DNA of 57,749 nt from Betaproteobacteria bacterium. Its GTDB lineage: Bacteria; Pseudomonadota; Gammaproteobacteria; Burkholderiales; Burkholderiaceae_E. The stretch spans positions 1 through 57,749 of the forward strand of contig VGHA01000007.1 of assembly GCA_016868375.1 (NCBI GenBank), read 5' to 3'. The translations under genes and the position numbers were made by a program. Within the stretch, counting starts at the first letter, position 1. Each line of letters opens with the position of its first letter. The notes beneath the pieces are model-generated. The model saw only the letters and a program-made list of their open reading frames with translations. It was not told the DNA's origin and made no database searches. Shown in pieces: positions 16,866 to 26,145 of the stretch.

Positions 16866-17984
16866 ATCGGCCGCCCTGCGCGCAAGCTGATCCAGCGCCC
16901 ACTGAACATGCTCACGTACCAGCGCTGACGGATGGTCAGCCCGAGCGCAGAGCGCCTGCCGAAGCACCCGCTGCTCTTCATCGGAGCGTGGGTTCGCATT
17001 TCCGATCGCAACCGCCAGATTGCGTAACCACCGCTCGTGGCCAATCCGACGAATCGGGCTGCCCGCGGTACGAGCATCAAACGTGGCGGCATCCCAGGCA
17101 AACAGCTCGACAAGCGAGGCACAGTCGAGCCGATGGCGCGGCAGGAAATCAGCAACCACCGCGGGCTCGGCAAATCGATTCCATGGGCAGACCAGCTGAC
17201 AGTCATCGCAGCCAAACACGCGATTACCGATCAGGGGGCGCAGATCCCCCGGAATTGCGCCAGGATGCTCAATCGTCAGATAAGCAATGCAGCGTCTCGC
17301 GTCGAGCCGATACGGGGCCACGATCGCCCCGGTTGGACAGATATCGATGCACCGCTCGCAGCTGCCGCAACGATCGGTCTCGGGCTTGCCCTCGGCGAGC
17401 GGCAGGTCGGTGTAGAGCGTGCCAATGAAGCGCATCGATCCGCGCTGCCGGTTGATGAGGAGCGTGTGCTTGCCCCGCCAGCCCAGGCCCGCACGGGTGG
17501 CCAGTTCAACCTCAAGCACCGGGGCCGAGTCGCAGAAGGCGCGATAGCCAAACGGACCGATTGCCTCAACGATGCGGTCGGCAAGACTTTGCAGACGCTG
17601 TCGCACCACTTTGTGATAGTCACGCCCCAGCGCATATCGGGCGATGAAGGCGCGCTGTCCGTCGGCAAGCGTTGACCACGCTTTGGCGCGCCAGTCAGGT
17701 TCGGCCGGCGTGTAGTCGATCGTGACCATCAGCGCACTGAGCGCACCCGGCATCAGCCGGTCGGGGTGGCCGCGAAGCGCCTCATGACGCGCCATATAGG
17801 TCATTTCGCCGTGCATGCCCGCATCAAGCCAGGCCCGAAGCCCCCCGCGGACGGCCTCCGGGTGCTCAAGCGCCGCCACCCCCAGCGACGAAAAGCCCAG
17901 CGCCTGTGCCCAGGCTTGCAGGTCGGGCAACGTCGGCAGGCGATGCGCCGCCGCTTGCGTCTGATCGATCTCTGATCCGCTCAT
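16734..17984 (-). CDS. queG: Epoxyqueuosine reductase QueG
   Basis: Cobalamin-dependent iron-sulfur enzyme making queuosine at position 34 of tRNA. The first [4Fe-4S] ligands C206, C209, C212 and C216 lie in CGSCERCIDICPTG; the second cluster uses C259, C262 and C266 in CDDCQLVCPWN. The conserved D152 is in FCDSAPVLE, and HEAT-like helices follow at about 300-370. At 416 residues it is about 45 longer than usual: the extra C-terminal tail (from ADSDERDPEG) is low-complexity and antisense to the end of the AEC transporter gene. It probably arose by loss of an earlier stop codon. Confidence 0.95.
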   Translation of the reverse strand: MSGSEIDQTQAAAHRLPTLPDLQAWAQALGFSSLGVAALEHPEAVRGGLRAWLDAGMHGEMTYMARHEALRGHPDRLMPGALSALMVTIDYTPAEPDWRAKAWSTLADGQRAFIARYALGRDYHKVVRQRLQSLADRIVEAIGPFGYRAFCDSAPVLEVELATRAGLGWRGKHTLLINRQRGSMRFIGTLYTDLPLAEGKPETDRCGSCERCIDICPTGAIVAPYRLDARRCIAYLTIEHPGAIPGDLRPLIGNRVFGCDDCQLVCPWNRFAEPAVVADFLPRHRLDCASLVELFAWDAATFDARTAGSPIRRIGHERWLRNLAVAIGNANPRSDEEQRVLRQALCARADHPSALVREHVQWALDQLARRAADSDERDPEGQGQRRCDQREADQHGDEGAIAPHPAGKNVRGGRGR

Positions 17985-18032
17985 TCAGTCATTCTAGGAG
18001 GCTCGGGTAGAGTCGCGGGCAGTCGCCTGAGA

Positions 18033-18602
18033 ATGAGCTTCCCCCATCCCCGCAACATGGTCTCTTCTTCGCCACGGTTGTCCCCCGCCCAAGGCGTGCT
18101 GAATGGCCTGGATGCGACGCGCGCGCTCGCCGAGGTCATCGCACGCTGCCTCGTGCCAAGCTTTCGTCTTTACCTCATTGGCGATCTCGGCTCGGGCAAG
18201 ACCGCACTGGTGCGCGAGTTGTTGCGTGCGCTCGGCCACCGGGGGCGCGTTGCCAGTCCCACTTTTGCGCTGATCGAACCTTATAATCTCTCGAGGTTTG
18301 AACTCCATCATTATGATTTTTATAGGTTGGCCCATCCAGGGGCTTGGCGTGATGCGGGTTTTGAGGAATCGTTTGATGGACGCGCAGTGGTGGTGGTCGA
18401 GTGGCCGGAGCAGGCAGGTGGCGGATTGCCCGCGCCCGACCTGCATCTGTCGCTTGCCATCGATCCGCAACTCGATGAGAACGCGCGAAGACTGTCCATC
18501 ACCGCGCACAGCGAGCAGGGGCTGGCATGCCTGAGCGCAGTCCTCGGCGCCGGATTCTGCGCCACGGTGCCATCGCCTCACTCGGGCTGCGCAGCGCCCT
18601 GA
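18033..18602 (+). CDS. tsaE: tRNA threonylcarbamoyladenosine biosynthesis ATPase TsaE
   Basis: ATPase that drives the TsaBDE complex in t6A synthesis. The Walker A motif GDLGSGKT is at 50-57, followed by SPTFALIEPY and YDFYRL, both diagnostic. Length 189 is slightly long because of an N-terminal extension; the ATG at 18057 is an alternative start. The codons for EPYNLSRFELHHYDFYRL are unusually AT-rich for this genome. The 3' end overlaps the start of amiC by 76 bases. Order tsaE-amidase-mutL-miaA is conserved in proteobacteria. Confidence 0.94.
   Translation: MSFPHPRNMVSSSPRLSPAQGVLNGLDATRALAEVIARCLVPSFRLYLIGDLGSGKTALVRELLRALGHRGRVASPTFALIEPYNLSRFELHHYDFYRLAHPGAWRDAGFEESFDGRAVVVVEWPEQAGGGLPAPDLHLSLAIDPQLDENARRLSITAHSEQGLACLSAVLGAGFCATVPSPHSGCAAP
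18298..18326 (+). promoter_or_regulatory. Candidate internal promoter in tsaE driving amiC
   Basis: TTGAAC, a 17-base spacer and TATAGG lie inside tsaE, about 200 bases upstream of amiC, within a 60-base AT-rich patch also holding a perfect TATAAT at 18282. The codons used (for example TTTTAT for Phe-Tyr) are unlike the rest of the gene, as if selected for a second function. Confidence 0.5.
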
Positions 18603-19876
18603 TTGCCAGCGGTCAGCTGGCGCTTGACCTCGGTTTTGCCCATGCCGCCAGCGTGCTCGCGATGCGGGTGTGGCCGTCTCCGGACTACACCCGGATTGCG
18701 TTCGAGCTCGAATCCCCGCTGAAGGCCACGCAGCGGCTTCAGACGACCCCGCCCCGCCTGATCATCGACATGGAGGGAGTGACCGCATCCCCCGAGCGGC
18801 TGGCCTCGATGCTGCCAAGGGTTAATCCGGCTGACCCAGTGATCTCCGCAGCGCGATTCAGCCTGCTGAAGGCGCGCACGGTTCGGCTCGAGCTCGACCT
18901 GAAAACCGGTGTCACACCCGACGTGTTCATGCTGCCCCCGGTGGCCACATACCGACACCGGCTGGTCATCGATCTCTACCCTGCGGCGCGTCATGACCCG
19001 TTGCGAGAGCTGCTCGGCGATCGAAGGCGGCCGCCCGCAGATCGCCCGGCGGCTGACCCGCTGAACGACCTGATTCGCGAGCCGAGGGGCGGCAGCGCCA
19101 CCCAACGTGAACCTCAAGGTGGCCGTGCGCAATCGCCCCGGAACCCACCGCGTCAGTCGGCACCGCCCGGCGTTTTCACGATTGCGGTCGATGCTGGCCA
19201 CGGCGGCGAGGACCCGGGTGCGATCGGGCCAGGCGGAACCCGCGAAAAGGATGTGGTGCTGTCGATCGCCCATCGCCTGCATGCACTGATCAATTCGGAG
19301 ACCGGCATGCGCAGCGTGATGACGCGAACCGGCGACTATTTCGTGCCGCTGGCGCAGCGCGTCATGCGGGCCCGCCGCGCCCGCGCCGATCTATTCATCT
19401 CCATTCATGCTGATGCCTACATCGAACCGCATGCGCGGGGCGCCTCGGTGTACATGCTCTCGGAACGCGGCGCGAGCAGCAGCTCGGCGCGGTGGCTCGC
19501 CGAGAAGGAAAACGGCGCAGACCAGATTGGCGGGGTCAACCTGGCCACCCGTGATCGGGAACTGCGCCGGGTGCTGCTGGATCTGTCAACCAGCGCGCAG
19601 ATCCGCGATTCGGCCAAACTTGCGGCCGAAGTGCTGCATCAGCTTGAAGGCGTGGGCCGGCTTCATAAGCGCGAGGCGGAACAAGCCGCATTTGCGGTCC
19701 TGAAAGCACCCGACATTCCGTCGATCCTGGTGGAGACCGCGTTTATCAGCAATCCTGATGAGGAGCGACGGCTGGCCGATCCGCAGCACCAGCAGCAGCT
19801 CGCGGAAGCAATCTTCAGCGGCGTTCGCTCATACCTGATCCGTCACGCGGCTGCGCCACGCTCGCCTGCGGCGTAA
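18527..19876 (+). CDS. amiC: N-acetylmuramoyl-L-alanine amidase (AmiC type)
   Basis: Periplasmic zinc amidase that splits septal peptidoglycan at cell separation. The N-terminus SPRRRILRHGAIASLG followed by a hydrophobic stretch and AHA looks like a Tat signal peptide, as in E. coli AmiC. An AMIN domain spans about 42-150, a Pro/Arg-rich linker 155-215, and the Amidase_3 domain 217-440 with the zinc His in VDAGHGGEDPGA near 225, a second in ISIHADAYIEP and the catalytic Glu in LVETAFISN. Length 449 is typical. Starts inside tsaE; its 3' end overlaps dedA on the other strand by 62 bases. Confidence 0.94.
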   Translation: MPERSPRRRILRHGAIASLGLRSALIASGQLALDLGFAHAASVLAMRVWPSPDYTRIAFELESPLKATQRLQTTPPRLIIDMEGVTASPERLASMLPRVNPADPVISAARFSLLKARTVRLELDLKTGVTPDVFMLPPVATYRHRLVIDLYPAARHDPLRELLGDRRRPPADRPAADPLNDLIREPRGGSATQREPQGGRAQSPRNPPRQSAPPGVFTIAVDAGHGGEDPGAIGPGGTREKDVVLSIAHRLHALINSETGMRSVMTRTGDYFVPLAQRVMRARRARADLFISIHADAYIEPHARGASVYMLSERGASSSSARWLAEKENGADQIGGVNLATRDRELRRVLLDLSTSAQIRDSAKLAAEVLHQLEGVGRLHKREAEQAAFAVLKAPDIPSILVETAFISNPDEERRLADPQHQQQLAEAIFSGVRSYLIRHAAAPRSPAA

Positions 19877-20528
19877 CGGTGCGCCGGCGGCGAAGCCAGC
19901 CCGCGAACTGACGAATGACCTCAAAAAGCGCAGGCAGCCCCGGGATGATGATCATTCCGAGCGTGACCCATTCAAAGTGCTCCTTGACCCAGGGCGTGTT
20001 GCCAAACACATAGCCAAGCCCGCACAGGCTGATCACCCAGATGAGTGCGCCGATGATGTTGAACAGCGTGAACTTTGATCGCGTCATCTCGGCAACGCCC
20101 GCAACAAACGGCGCGAAGGTGCGAACAAAGGGCAAAAAGCGGCCAATGATGATGGTCATTCCGCCGTACCGCTCATAAAACGCGTGGGTGCGATCGAATG
20201 CATCGCGATTGAACCAGCGCGATTTCTGCCACCCAAACACACGGGGCCCGACGGCCCGTCCGATCGTGTAGTTGACCGCATCGCCGGCAATCGCCGCCGT
20301 GATCAGCAGCGCCATCAGCAGCCCGATATCCATGCCGCCCACCGCAGCGATGGCGCCACAGACAAACAACAGCGAATCACCAGGCAGAAACGGCATCACG
20401 ACCAGACCGGTTTCCACGAAGATGATTAAAAAAAGCACCGCGTAAATCCACGGGCCCCACTGCTGCACCATCGCGGCCAGATGCTTGTCGAGGTGCAGGA
20501 AAATATCGATGAGTTGTGCGAAGTCCAT
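19815..20528 (-). CDS. DedA family membrane protein
   Basis: Inner-membrane protein of 237 residues related to proteins that flip undecaprenyl phosphate or phospholipids and maintain the proton gradient. The family signature FVETGLVVMPFLPGDSLLF is near the N-terminus, RFLPFVRTFAPFVAGVAEM carries the conserved Arg residues, and a second hydrophobic half follows. The ATG at 20528 is preferred because MDFAQLIDIFLHLDKHL is a typical family start. It is inserted on the opposite strand between amiC and mutL, which are usually adjacent. Confidence 0.9.
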   Translation of the reverse strand: MDFAQLIDIFLHLDKHLAAMVQQWGPWIYAVLFLIIFVETGLVVMPFLPGDSLLFVCGAIAAVGGMDIGLLMALLITAAIAGDAVNYTIGRAVGPRVFGWQKSRWFNRDAFDRTHAFYERYGGMTIIIGRFLPFVRTFAPFVAGVAEMTRSKFTLFNIIGALIWVISLCGLGYVFGNTPWVKEHFEWVTLGMIIIPGLPALFEVIRQFAGWLRRRRTVTPQASVAQPRDGSGMSERR

Positions 20529-20588
20529 CCGCCGATGATACAGGTCGGTTACGACGGCACGACGGGCCTGACCCGATAGAATCATGGG

Positions 20589-22391
20589 GTGAAACCTTCA
20601 TCGACCACCCGGCCGATCGCCCTGTTGCCCGATGCGCTGATCAGCCAGATCGCCGCGGGCGAGGTCGTCGAGCGCCCCGCGTCAGTGGTCAAGGAACTGC
20701 TCGAGAACGCGCTTGATGCCGGCGCCAACCGAATCGAGCTGCGCATCGAAGAAGGCGGAATCGGGCGGATCCTGGTCACCGACAACGGCCGCGGTATCGA
20801 ACCTGACCAGCTCGCGCTCGCGCTCACCCGGCATGCCACCAGCAAGATCGCCTCGCTCCATGATCTCGAGCAGGTGATGTCGCTTGGCTTTCGCGGCGAG
20901 GCGCTTGCATCCATCGCATCGGTGGCGCGAACGCGCATCACCAGCCGAACGGTCAATGCCGCGCAGGCAAGCGTCATCGACTCAGCCACCCAACGGGTGG
21001 AGCCAGCCCGGGGGCTGCCCGGAACCAGCGTCGAGGTCATCGACCTGTATTCGGAAACGCCTGCACGCCGCAAGTTTCTGAAAAATGCGGCCACCGAGAC
21101 CGCCCACTGCATCGACACGCTGCGCCGCATCGCGCTTGCTCACCCGCAGGTTGCGTTCAGCGCCACCAGCGGCGGCCGGTCGGTGCTGGAGTTTGCGGCG
21201 GCCGATTGGCCCCAGCGCGCGCTCGACGGTCTGGGCGACGACTATCGGCCCGCTCACCGAATCCTTGACGTCTCGGCCGGACCCGTCCGATGTCATGGCC
21301 TGCTGGGCTTACCCACGGTGAGCAGGGCGCGCGCAGACCGACAGTTTCTGTATGTGAACGGTCGGTTCGTTCGCGACCGTACCCTGGGATTCGCCATCCG
21401 CCAGGCCTATGCCGACATGCTGCACGGGGACCGCCATCCCGCCTATGTGCTGTTCCTGTCGGTTGATCCCGCCCAGGTCGATGTCAATGTGCATCCGGCC
21501 AAAACTGAAGTGCGTTTTCGTGAAATCGCCGCATTGCGCTCGTTTGTTTTTCACGCCATCGAACAAAGCCTGCGGGGCGGGCTGGCCGCGCAGGGCGCGG
21601 TACCGGAACCCGGAGAGCCCCCAGCACGCATCGTTGCCGAATCAAGCCCTGCCGGCTGGCTGCAGGGCGCACGCCGGGAGTTGCCTCGCGCAAGCGGCAC
21701 CCAGGCGCAGATCCTGAGCTTCTTTGCACCCGAACCGCAGCCGCTCCGAATGCCCTTGCCGCCCCCGGTGGCTGACAACCCGCCCAGCCGGACGCAGCCG
21801 GACGCGGTTCCCAAACTCGGTTTCGCGCTGGCCCAGCTGCATGGCCTGTACATCCTCGCGCAGAACGCCCAGGGCCTGGTGATCGTCGACATGCATGCCG
21901 CTCACGAGCGAATTGTGTACGAGCGTTTGAAGCGCGGACTCGCCGGGCAGGGCATCGCGCGCCAGCCGCTCCTTATTCCAGCAACGTTTCGCGCCGAGCC
22001 ACTTGAGGTGGCCACGGTGGACGCCGAGCAGCAGACGCTCGCATCGCTGGGACTTGATCTGAGCGTCCTGTCGCCCACCTCGATTGCGGTGCGCGAAGTG
22101 CCCGCGCTCCTGGCTCAGGGCGATGTGGCGGCACTGGCGCGTGAAGTCATCGCCGAGCTCCAGGAGCACGGCGCGAGTCGCGTGCTCACCGAGCGGCGCG
22201 ATGCGGTGCTCGCCGCCATGGCCTGCCGCGCCTCGGTCCGCGCCAACCGGATGCTGTCGGTGGCCGAAATGAATGCGCTGCTGCGGGAAATGGAACTGAC
22301 ACCCGGGGCTGATCAGTGCAACCACGGGCGTCCCACCTGGGTCCAGCTGAGCGTTGATGAGCTGGACACCTGGTTTCAGCGCGGGCGCTGA
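20589..22391 (+). CDS. mutL: DNA mismatch repair protein MutL
   Basis: GHKL ATPase that links MutS mismatch recognition to strand incision. N-terminal motifs are ISQIAAGEVVERPASVVKEL with the catalytic Glu, NALDAGA, DNGRGI and GFRGEALASI. The C-terminal half has DMHAAHERIVYE, the DQHA(X)2E(X)4E endonuclease motif with Met for Gln, plus ACRASVRA and QCNHGRPT, the zinc-site motifs. So this is the self-nicking type used by bacteria without MutH. Translation appears to start at GTG 20589. Length 600. Situated in the tsaE-amiC-mutL-miaA backbone. Confidence 0.97.
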   Translation: MKPSSTTRPIALLPDALISQIAAGEVVERPASVVKELLENALDAGANRIELRIEEGGIGRILVTDNGRGIEPDQLALALTRHATSKIASLHDLEQVMSLGFRGEALASIASVARTRITSRTVNAAQASVIDSATQRVEPARGLPGTSVEVIDLYSETPARRKFLKNAATETAHCIDTLRRIALAHPQVAFSATSGGRSVLEFAAADWPQRALDGLGDDYRPAHRILDVSAGPVRCHGLLGLPTVSRARADRQFLYVNGRFVRDRTLGFAIRQAYADMLHGDRHPAYVLFLSVDPAQVDVNVHPAKTEVRFREIAALRSFVFHAIEQSLRGGLAAQGAVPEPGEPPARIVAESSPAGWLQGARRELPRASGTQAQILSFFAPEPQPLRMPLPPPVADNPPSRTQPDAVPKLGFALAQLHGLYILAQNAQGLVIVDMHAAHERIVYERLKRGLAGQGIARQPLLIPATFRAEPLEVATVDAEQQTLASLGLDLSVLSPTSIAVREVPALLAQGDVAALAREVIAELQEHGASRVLTERRDAVLAAMACRASVRANRMLSVAEMNALLREMELTPGADQCNHGRPTWVQLSVDELDTWFQRGR

Positions 22392-22429
22392 GGCCGATCC
22401 GATCTGGCCACCAAGGTTGCAACTATTCC

Positions 22430-23668
22430 GTGACGCCTGAGCCTCAGCCAAACCAGTCAGTGGACCCCGCCCGAGACGATCCCGCAGCAAGGTTGCTGCC
22501 GCTGGTCATCGGCTTCATGGCGCTGCAGCCCATCGCCAGCGATGTTTACCTGGCTTCGCTACCGGCCATCGGCGAGGCGTTCGCGGTGGGCGTGCCTGGC
22601 GCGCAACTCACGCTCTCGGTTTTCTTTGCCGGCTTTGCGCTGTCACAACTGCTGGTCGGCCCGCTTGCTGACCGCTTCGGTCGCCGACCGATCGCACTCG
22701 CAGGCTGCGGCCTGTACGTGGGGGCATCGCTGGTCGGCGCCTCCGCACCCTCGCTTTCAGTGCTGCTGGTCGCACGTCTGGTTCAGGCGATCGGCACCTG
22801 TTGCACCGTGATCAGCGCGCGGGCCATCGTTCGTGATTGCCATGGCCCGGAGCAGGCCGCGCAGGTCATGTCGCGAGCCCTGGCCTGGATGGCGGTGGCC
22901 CCGATCGTCGGCCCCTTCATCGGCGGCTGGTTACAGGAGCGATGGGGCTGGCGCGCGAATCTCTTCGCGATTGCCCTGGTGGGCGTGATCATGCTCTGGA
23001 GCGCGCTTCGCCGTCTTCCGGAAACCAACCAGCACCGAAACCCTGGCGCAACCCAGCCCCGCGAGCTGCTGAGCACCTATCTGCACATCATCCGGTCACG
23101 CATCTTTTTTACCTACACCTTCTTCGCAACAGCCACGTTTTGTGCGCTCTTCAGCTTCATCGCAGGATCCCCCTTTGTTGCGATCGAGGTGCTGGACATT
23201 TCCCCTCGACAATTCGGGCTGCTGTTTGGCTGCGTGGTCGTCGGCTTTGTCGTGGGCGCGGCGATTGGTCGTCGCGGACTGCCGCGCTGGGGAATCGCCG
23301 GCACGATTCGCCGCGGTGCCATGTTGCAGGCAGCGGCGGGGCTCGTATTGCTTGGCCTCGCGCTGGCCGGCCTCGAATCGGTCTGGTCGCTCACGCTTCC
23401 AATGTTCTTTGTGTTGCTCGCACATGGGCTCCTGCAGCCCAGCTCGCAGATGGGCGCCATCGGTCCGTTTCCGCGTCAGGCGGGCGCCGCTGCAGCCTTG
23501 GGTGGCTTTCTGATGTATGTGGTCGCGGTGCTGCTGGGACTCGCCCTGGGCGCAAGCTTCAACGGCACGATGGTGCCGCTTGCGGTCGCAGTTGCTGCAA
23601 GCGGCTGCTCCGCGCTGGCAGGCGCCATGCTGCTTCCCGGCATTCACGGCCCCAGGGCATCGACATGA
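22430..23668 (+). CDS. Bcr/CflA family multidrug efflux MFS transporter
   Basis: Major facilitator of 412 residues with about twelve membrane spans. [15 protein letters not shown] in the first span, the cytoplasmic loop [16 protein letters not shown] between spans 2 and 3, and RAIVRDCHG after span 4 identify the Bcr/CflA drug:proton antiporter group. The frame begins with GTG at 22430. The stop overlaps the miaA start by four bases (ATGA), so translation is coupled. It sits between mutL and miaA, which are usually neighbours, so it is likely an insertion into that operon. Substrate unknown. Confidence 0.9.
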   Translation: MTPEPQPNQSVDPARDDPAARLLPLVIGFMALQPIASDVYLASLPAIGEAFAVGVPGAQLTLSVFFAGFALSQLLVGPLADRFGRRPIALAGCGLYVGASLVGASAPSLSVLLVARLVQAIGTCCTVISARAIVRDCHGPEQAAQVMSRALAWMAVAPIVGPFIGGWLQERWGWRANLFAIALVGVIMLWSALRRLPETNQHRNPGATQPRELLSTYLHIIRSRIFFTYTFFATATFCALFSFIAGSPFVAIEVLDISPRQFGLLFGCVVVGFVVGAAIGRRGLPRWGIAGTIRRGAMLQAAAGLVLLGLALAGLESVWSLTLPMFFVLLAHGLLQPSSQMGAIGPFPRQAGAAAALGGFLMYVVAVLLGLALGASFNGTMVPLAVAVAASGCSALAGAMLLPGIHGPRAST

Positions 23669-24588
23669 AACCCATCATGCTGCTGGGCCCCACGGCCTCC
23701 GGAAAAAGCGCTGTGGCCATGGCGCTTGCCGAGCGTTTCCCGATCGAAATCATCAGCGTTGATTCAGCGCAGGTGTATCGATTGCTCGACATCGGCACCG
23801 CCAAGCCCGGTGCGCAAGAGCGCCGCCAGGTGCCGCATCATCTGATCGACATCCTTGATCCCGAGGAGGTCTATTCAGCCGCACGCTTCGCAGCCGACAC
23901 GCGACCGCTGATCGACGCCATTCTGTCGCGCGGCAGACTGCCGCTGCTGGTGGGTGGCACCATGCTGTACGCCAAGGCCTTGAGACAGGGCCTGCATGAC
24001 CTGCCGCCGGCTGACAGCGCGCTGCGCGCTGCGCTAGACCGGCAGGCAGCTGAATCGGGCTGGCCCGCGCTTCACGCGCAGCTCGCCGTCATCGATCCCG
24101 ATACCGCCGCCAGACTCGCGCCCAACGACTCGCAACGGATCCAGCGCGCACTCGAAGTTCACGCGCTGACCGGTAAGCCGCTGTCAAAGTGGATTGCCGA
24201 CCCTCGCGACAGCGCGACGCCTGCCTTTGACTGCCTGCGAATCGCTCTCGAGCCCTCAGACCGGTCAGTGCTTCATGCGCGGATCGAGTCGCGCTTCAGG
24301 TTGATGCTTGAGCGTGGCCTGATTGACGAAGTTCGACAGCTTCGGAATCGCCCCACGCTGCATCCGGAACTGCCCTCGATGCGAAGCGTGGGCTACCGGC
24401 AGGTGTGGGCCTGGCTGGATGCGCCCACGTCGCTTGAATCCCTGGTGGCGCTTGGTACGGCCGCCACGCGGCAACTCGCCAAGCGCCAGCTGACCTGGCT
24501 TCGCTCGGATCCGGATCGCATGGTCATCGACTGCCTGTCGCACGACTGCGTTGAGCAGGTCGCGCAATGCGTCCGGGATTCGCTTTAG
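23665..24588 (+). CDS. miaA: tRNA dimethylallyltransferase MiaA
   Basis: Transfers a dimethylallyl group to A37 of tRNAs that read UNN codons. P-loop GPTASGKS at 8-15, then [18 protein letters not shown], the DDxD-equivalent [14 protein letters not shown], and [10 protein letters not shown] are all diagnostic, ending with [13 protein letters not shown]. Length 307 is normal. The start ATG at 23665 overlaps the preceding stop by four bases; the longer open frame upstream overlaps the efflux gene and is not real. Confidence 0.96.
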   Translation: MKPIMLLGPTASGKSAVAMALAERFPIEIISVDSAQVYRLLDIGTAKPGAQERRQVPHHLIDILDPEEVYSAARFAADTRPLIDAILSRGRLPLLVGGTMLYAKALRQGLHDLPPADSALRAALDRQAAESGWPALHAQLAVIDPDTAARLAPNDSQRIQRALEVHALTGKPLSKWIADPRDSATPAFDCLRIALEPSDRSVLHARIESRFRLMLERGLIDEVRQLRNRPTLHPELPSMRSVGYRQVWAWLDAPTSLESLVALGTAATRQLAKRQLTWLRSDPDRMVIDCLSHDCVEQVAQCVRDSL

Positions 24589-24656
24589 CGACGCACAGGC
24601 GTGGCCCGCGTCCGCGCACGGTATGCTCTGCGCCGTTCCCGTTTGCCGGAGTCCAG

Positions 24657-25595
24657 ATGAACCGCCAATCCGTTTCTGCCCAGAGCCTTGCCATGATCGG
24701 CCTTGGCCGCATGGGGGCCAACATGAGCCGGCGACTCGCCCGCCACGGCGTGACGGTGCACGGTTTTGATGGCGATTCGACCGCCCGGGCAGCGCTCGAG
24801 CAAGAGCCTGGTGTTGTTACCCATCTCAGCCTCGCAGCGGCCCTTGCAGCGCTGCCATCGCCGCGCGTGGTCTGGCTGATGTTGCCAGCCGGCGAGGCCA
24901 CGGAATCAGTGCTCGGGCAAGCCATCGCCCATCTCGCGCCGGGCGATCTGGTGGTGGACGGCGGCAACGCGAATTACCTCGACTCGCAGCGTCACGCGAC
25001 CCAGCTGGCCGAGCACGGCATCCAGTTTGTTGACTGTGGCGTCTCGGGTGGTGTGCACGGGCTCGCCAACGGCTATTGCCTGATGGTGGGCGGTCAGTCC
25101 GAATCGGTGGCGCTGCTTGAATTGATCATCCGCGCACTCGCGCCAGAATCGGGCGCCGGCTGGGCGCACTGTGGCGACATCGGCGCAGGACACTTCGCCA
25201 AAATGGTTCACAACGGTATTGAATACGGGATGATGCAGGCACTTGCCGAAGGCTTCGCACTGCTCGATGGGCGGCCCGACCTGATCCGCGATCAGGCCGC
25301 GCTTGCGCAGGCCTGGCGGCGGGGCAGCGTGATCCGCTCATGGCTGCTTGACCTCACGGCGGATGCCCTTCGCGATCCGGGCGCGCTCGCCGAGGTGGCG
25401 CCCTTTGTTGCCGACTCGGGCGAGGGGCGCTGGACCGTCGATGAAGCCATCCGCCAGGGCACGCCCGTACCGGTGATCGCGGCTGCGCTGTTTGCGCGCT
25501 TTGATTCGCAAGGTCACGCAGACCCGGCGAATCGGCTGCTCGCCATGATGCGGCGTGGATTTGGCGGCCATGCCGTGCGCCAGAGCGACTCATGA
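24657..25595 (+). CDS. gnd: 6-phosphogluconate dehydrogenase, decarboxylating (short NAD-type)
   Basis: Oxidises 6-phosphogluconate to ribulose-5-phosphate and CO2. Rossmann motif GLGRMG is at 15-20, VVDGGNANYLDSQRHA follows, and the catalytic segment GHFAKMVHNGIEYGMMQA holds the Lys and Asn of the active site. At 312 residues it belongs to the short, often NAD-linked class rather than the 470-residue NADP class. ATG at 24657 is preceded by GGAG. Four-base overlap with the gluconokinase gene shows an operon for gluconate use. Confidence 0.93.
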   Translation: MNRQSVSAQSLAMIGLGRMGANMSRRLARHGVTVHGFDGDSTARAALEQEPGVVTHLSLAAALAALPSPRVVWLMLPAGEATESVLGQAIAHLAPGDLVVDGGNANYLDSQRHATQLAEHGIQFVDCGVSGGVHGLANGYCLMVGGQSESVALLELIIRALAPESGAGWAHCGDIGAGHFAKMVHNGIEYGMMQALAEGFALLDGRPDLIRDQAALAQAWRRGSVIRSWLLDLTADALRDPGALAEVAPFVADSGEGRWTVDEAIRQGTPVPVIAAALFARFDSQGHADPANRLLAMMRRGFGGHAVRQSDS

Positions 25596-26140
25596 GCAAG
25601 CCACAGCATCCCGCGCACCAACCCGACCCCAGCCCGCATGGCACACCGCGTCTGATTCTGATCATGGGTGTATCGGGATGCGGCAAAACCAGCGTCGGCA
25701 GCCGTCTTGCAACCGAACTGGCCTGCAGGTTCGTCGATGCCGACCAGTATCACCCCGCAGCCAATATCGCGAAGATGCGCGCAGGCAGTCCGCTCGATGA
25801 TCACGACCGCGGCCCGTGGTTGGATCGGCTCAATGCGCTGCTGCGACATAGCGCCGCGCGCAATGAATCGGTCGTGCTTGCCTGCTCGGCCTTGCGTGCG
25901 CGGTATCGAGACCGCCTTGCCGATCGCCTGCCGAGTCTTGCGATCGTGCATTTGCGCGGCAGCGCCGAAACCATCGCGGCGCGGCTCGCGCTGCGCAACC
26001 ACCAGTACATGCCAGCGTCGCTGCTTCAGTCACAGTTTGAGGCGCTCGAACCCCCCACCGACGCGGTGATGGATATCGACATTGACCAGAGCGTTGACCA
26101 GATTGTCAGCCTGCTGGCGGGTAGGTTTGCGCCCCGCTGA
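25592..26140 (+). CDS. gntK: Gluconokinase
   Basis: Phosphorylates gluconate to 6-phosphogluconate, the substrate of the enzyme encoded just upstream. P-loop GVSGCGKT is at 26-33, DADQYHPAANIAKMRAG and PLDDHDRGPWLDRL are the family signatures, and VLACSALRARYRD follows. Length 182 with a short Pro/His-rich N-terminal extension before the core; LILIMG near residue 21 is where most family members begin. Ends five bases before the stop of tamB on the opposite strand. Confidence 0.95.
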   Translation: MSKPQHPAHQPDPSPHGTPRLILIMGVSGCGKTSVGSRLATELACRFVDADQYHPAANIAKMRAGSPLDDHDRGPWLDRLNALLRHSAARNESVVLACSALRARYRDRLADRLPSLAIVHLRGSAETIAARLALRNHQYMPASLLQSQFEALEPPTDAVMDIDIDQSVDQIVSLLAGRFAPR

Positions 26141-26145
26141 GCCCC

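Noticed and set aside
22837-23664. N-terminal extension of miaA reading through the efflux gene
   Set aside because: MiaA begins with its P-loop at the ATG 23665. The upstream part is an Arg/Pro-rich shadow of the transporter.
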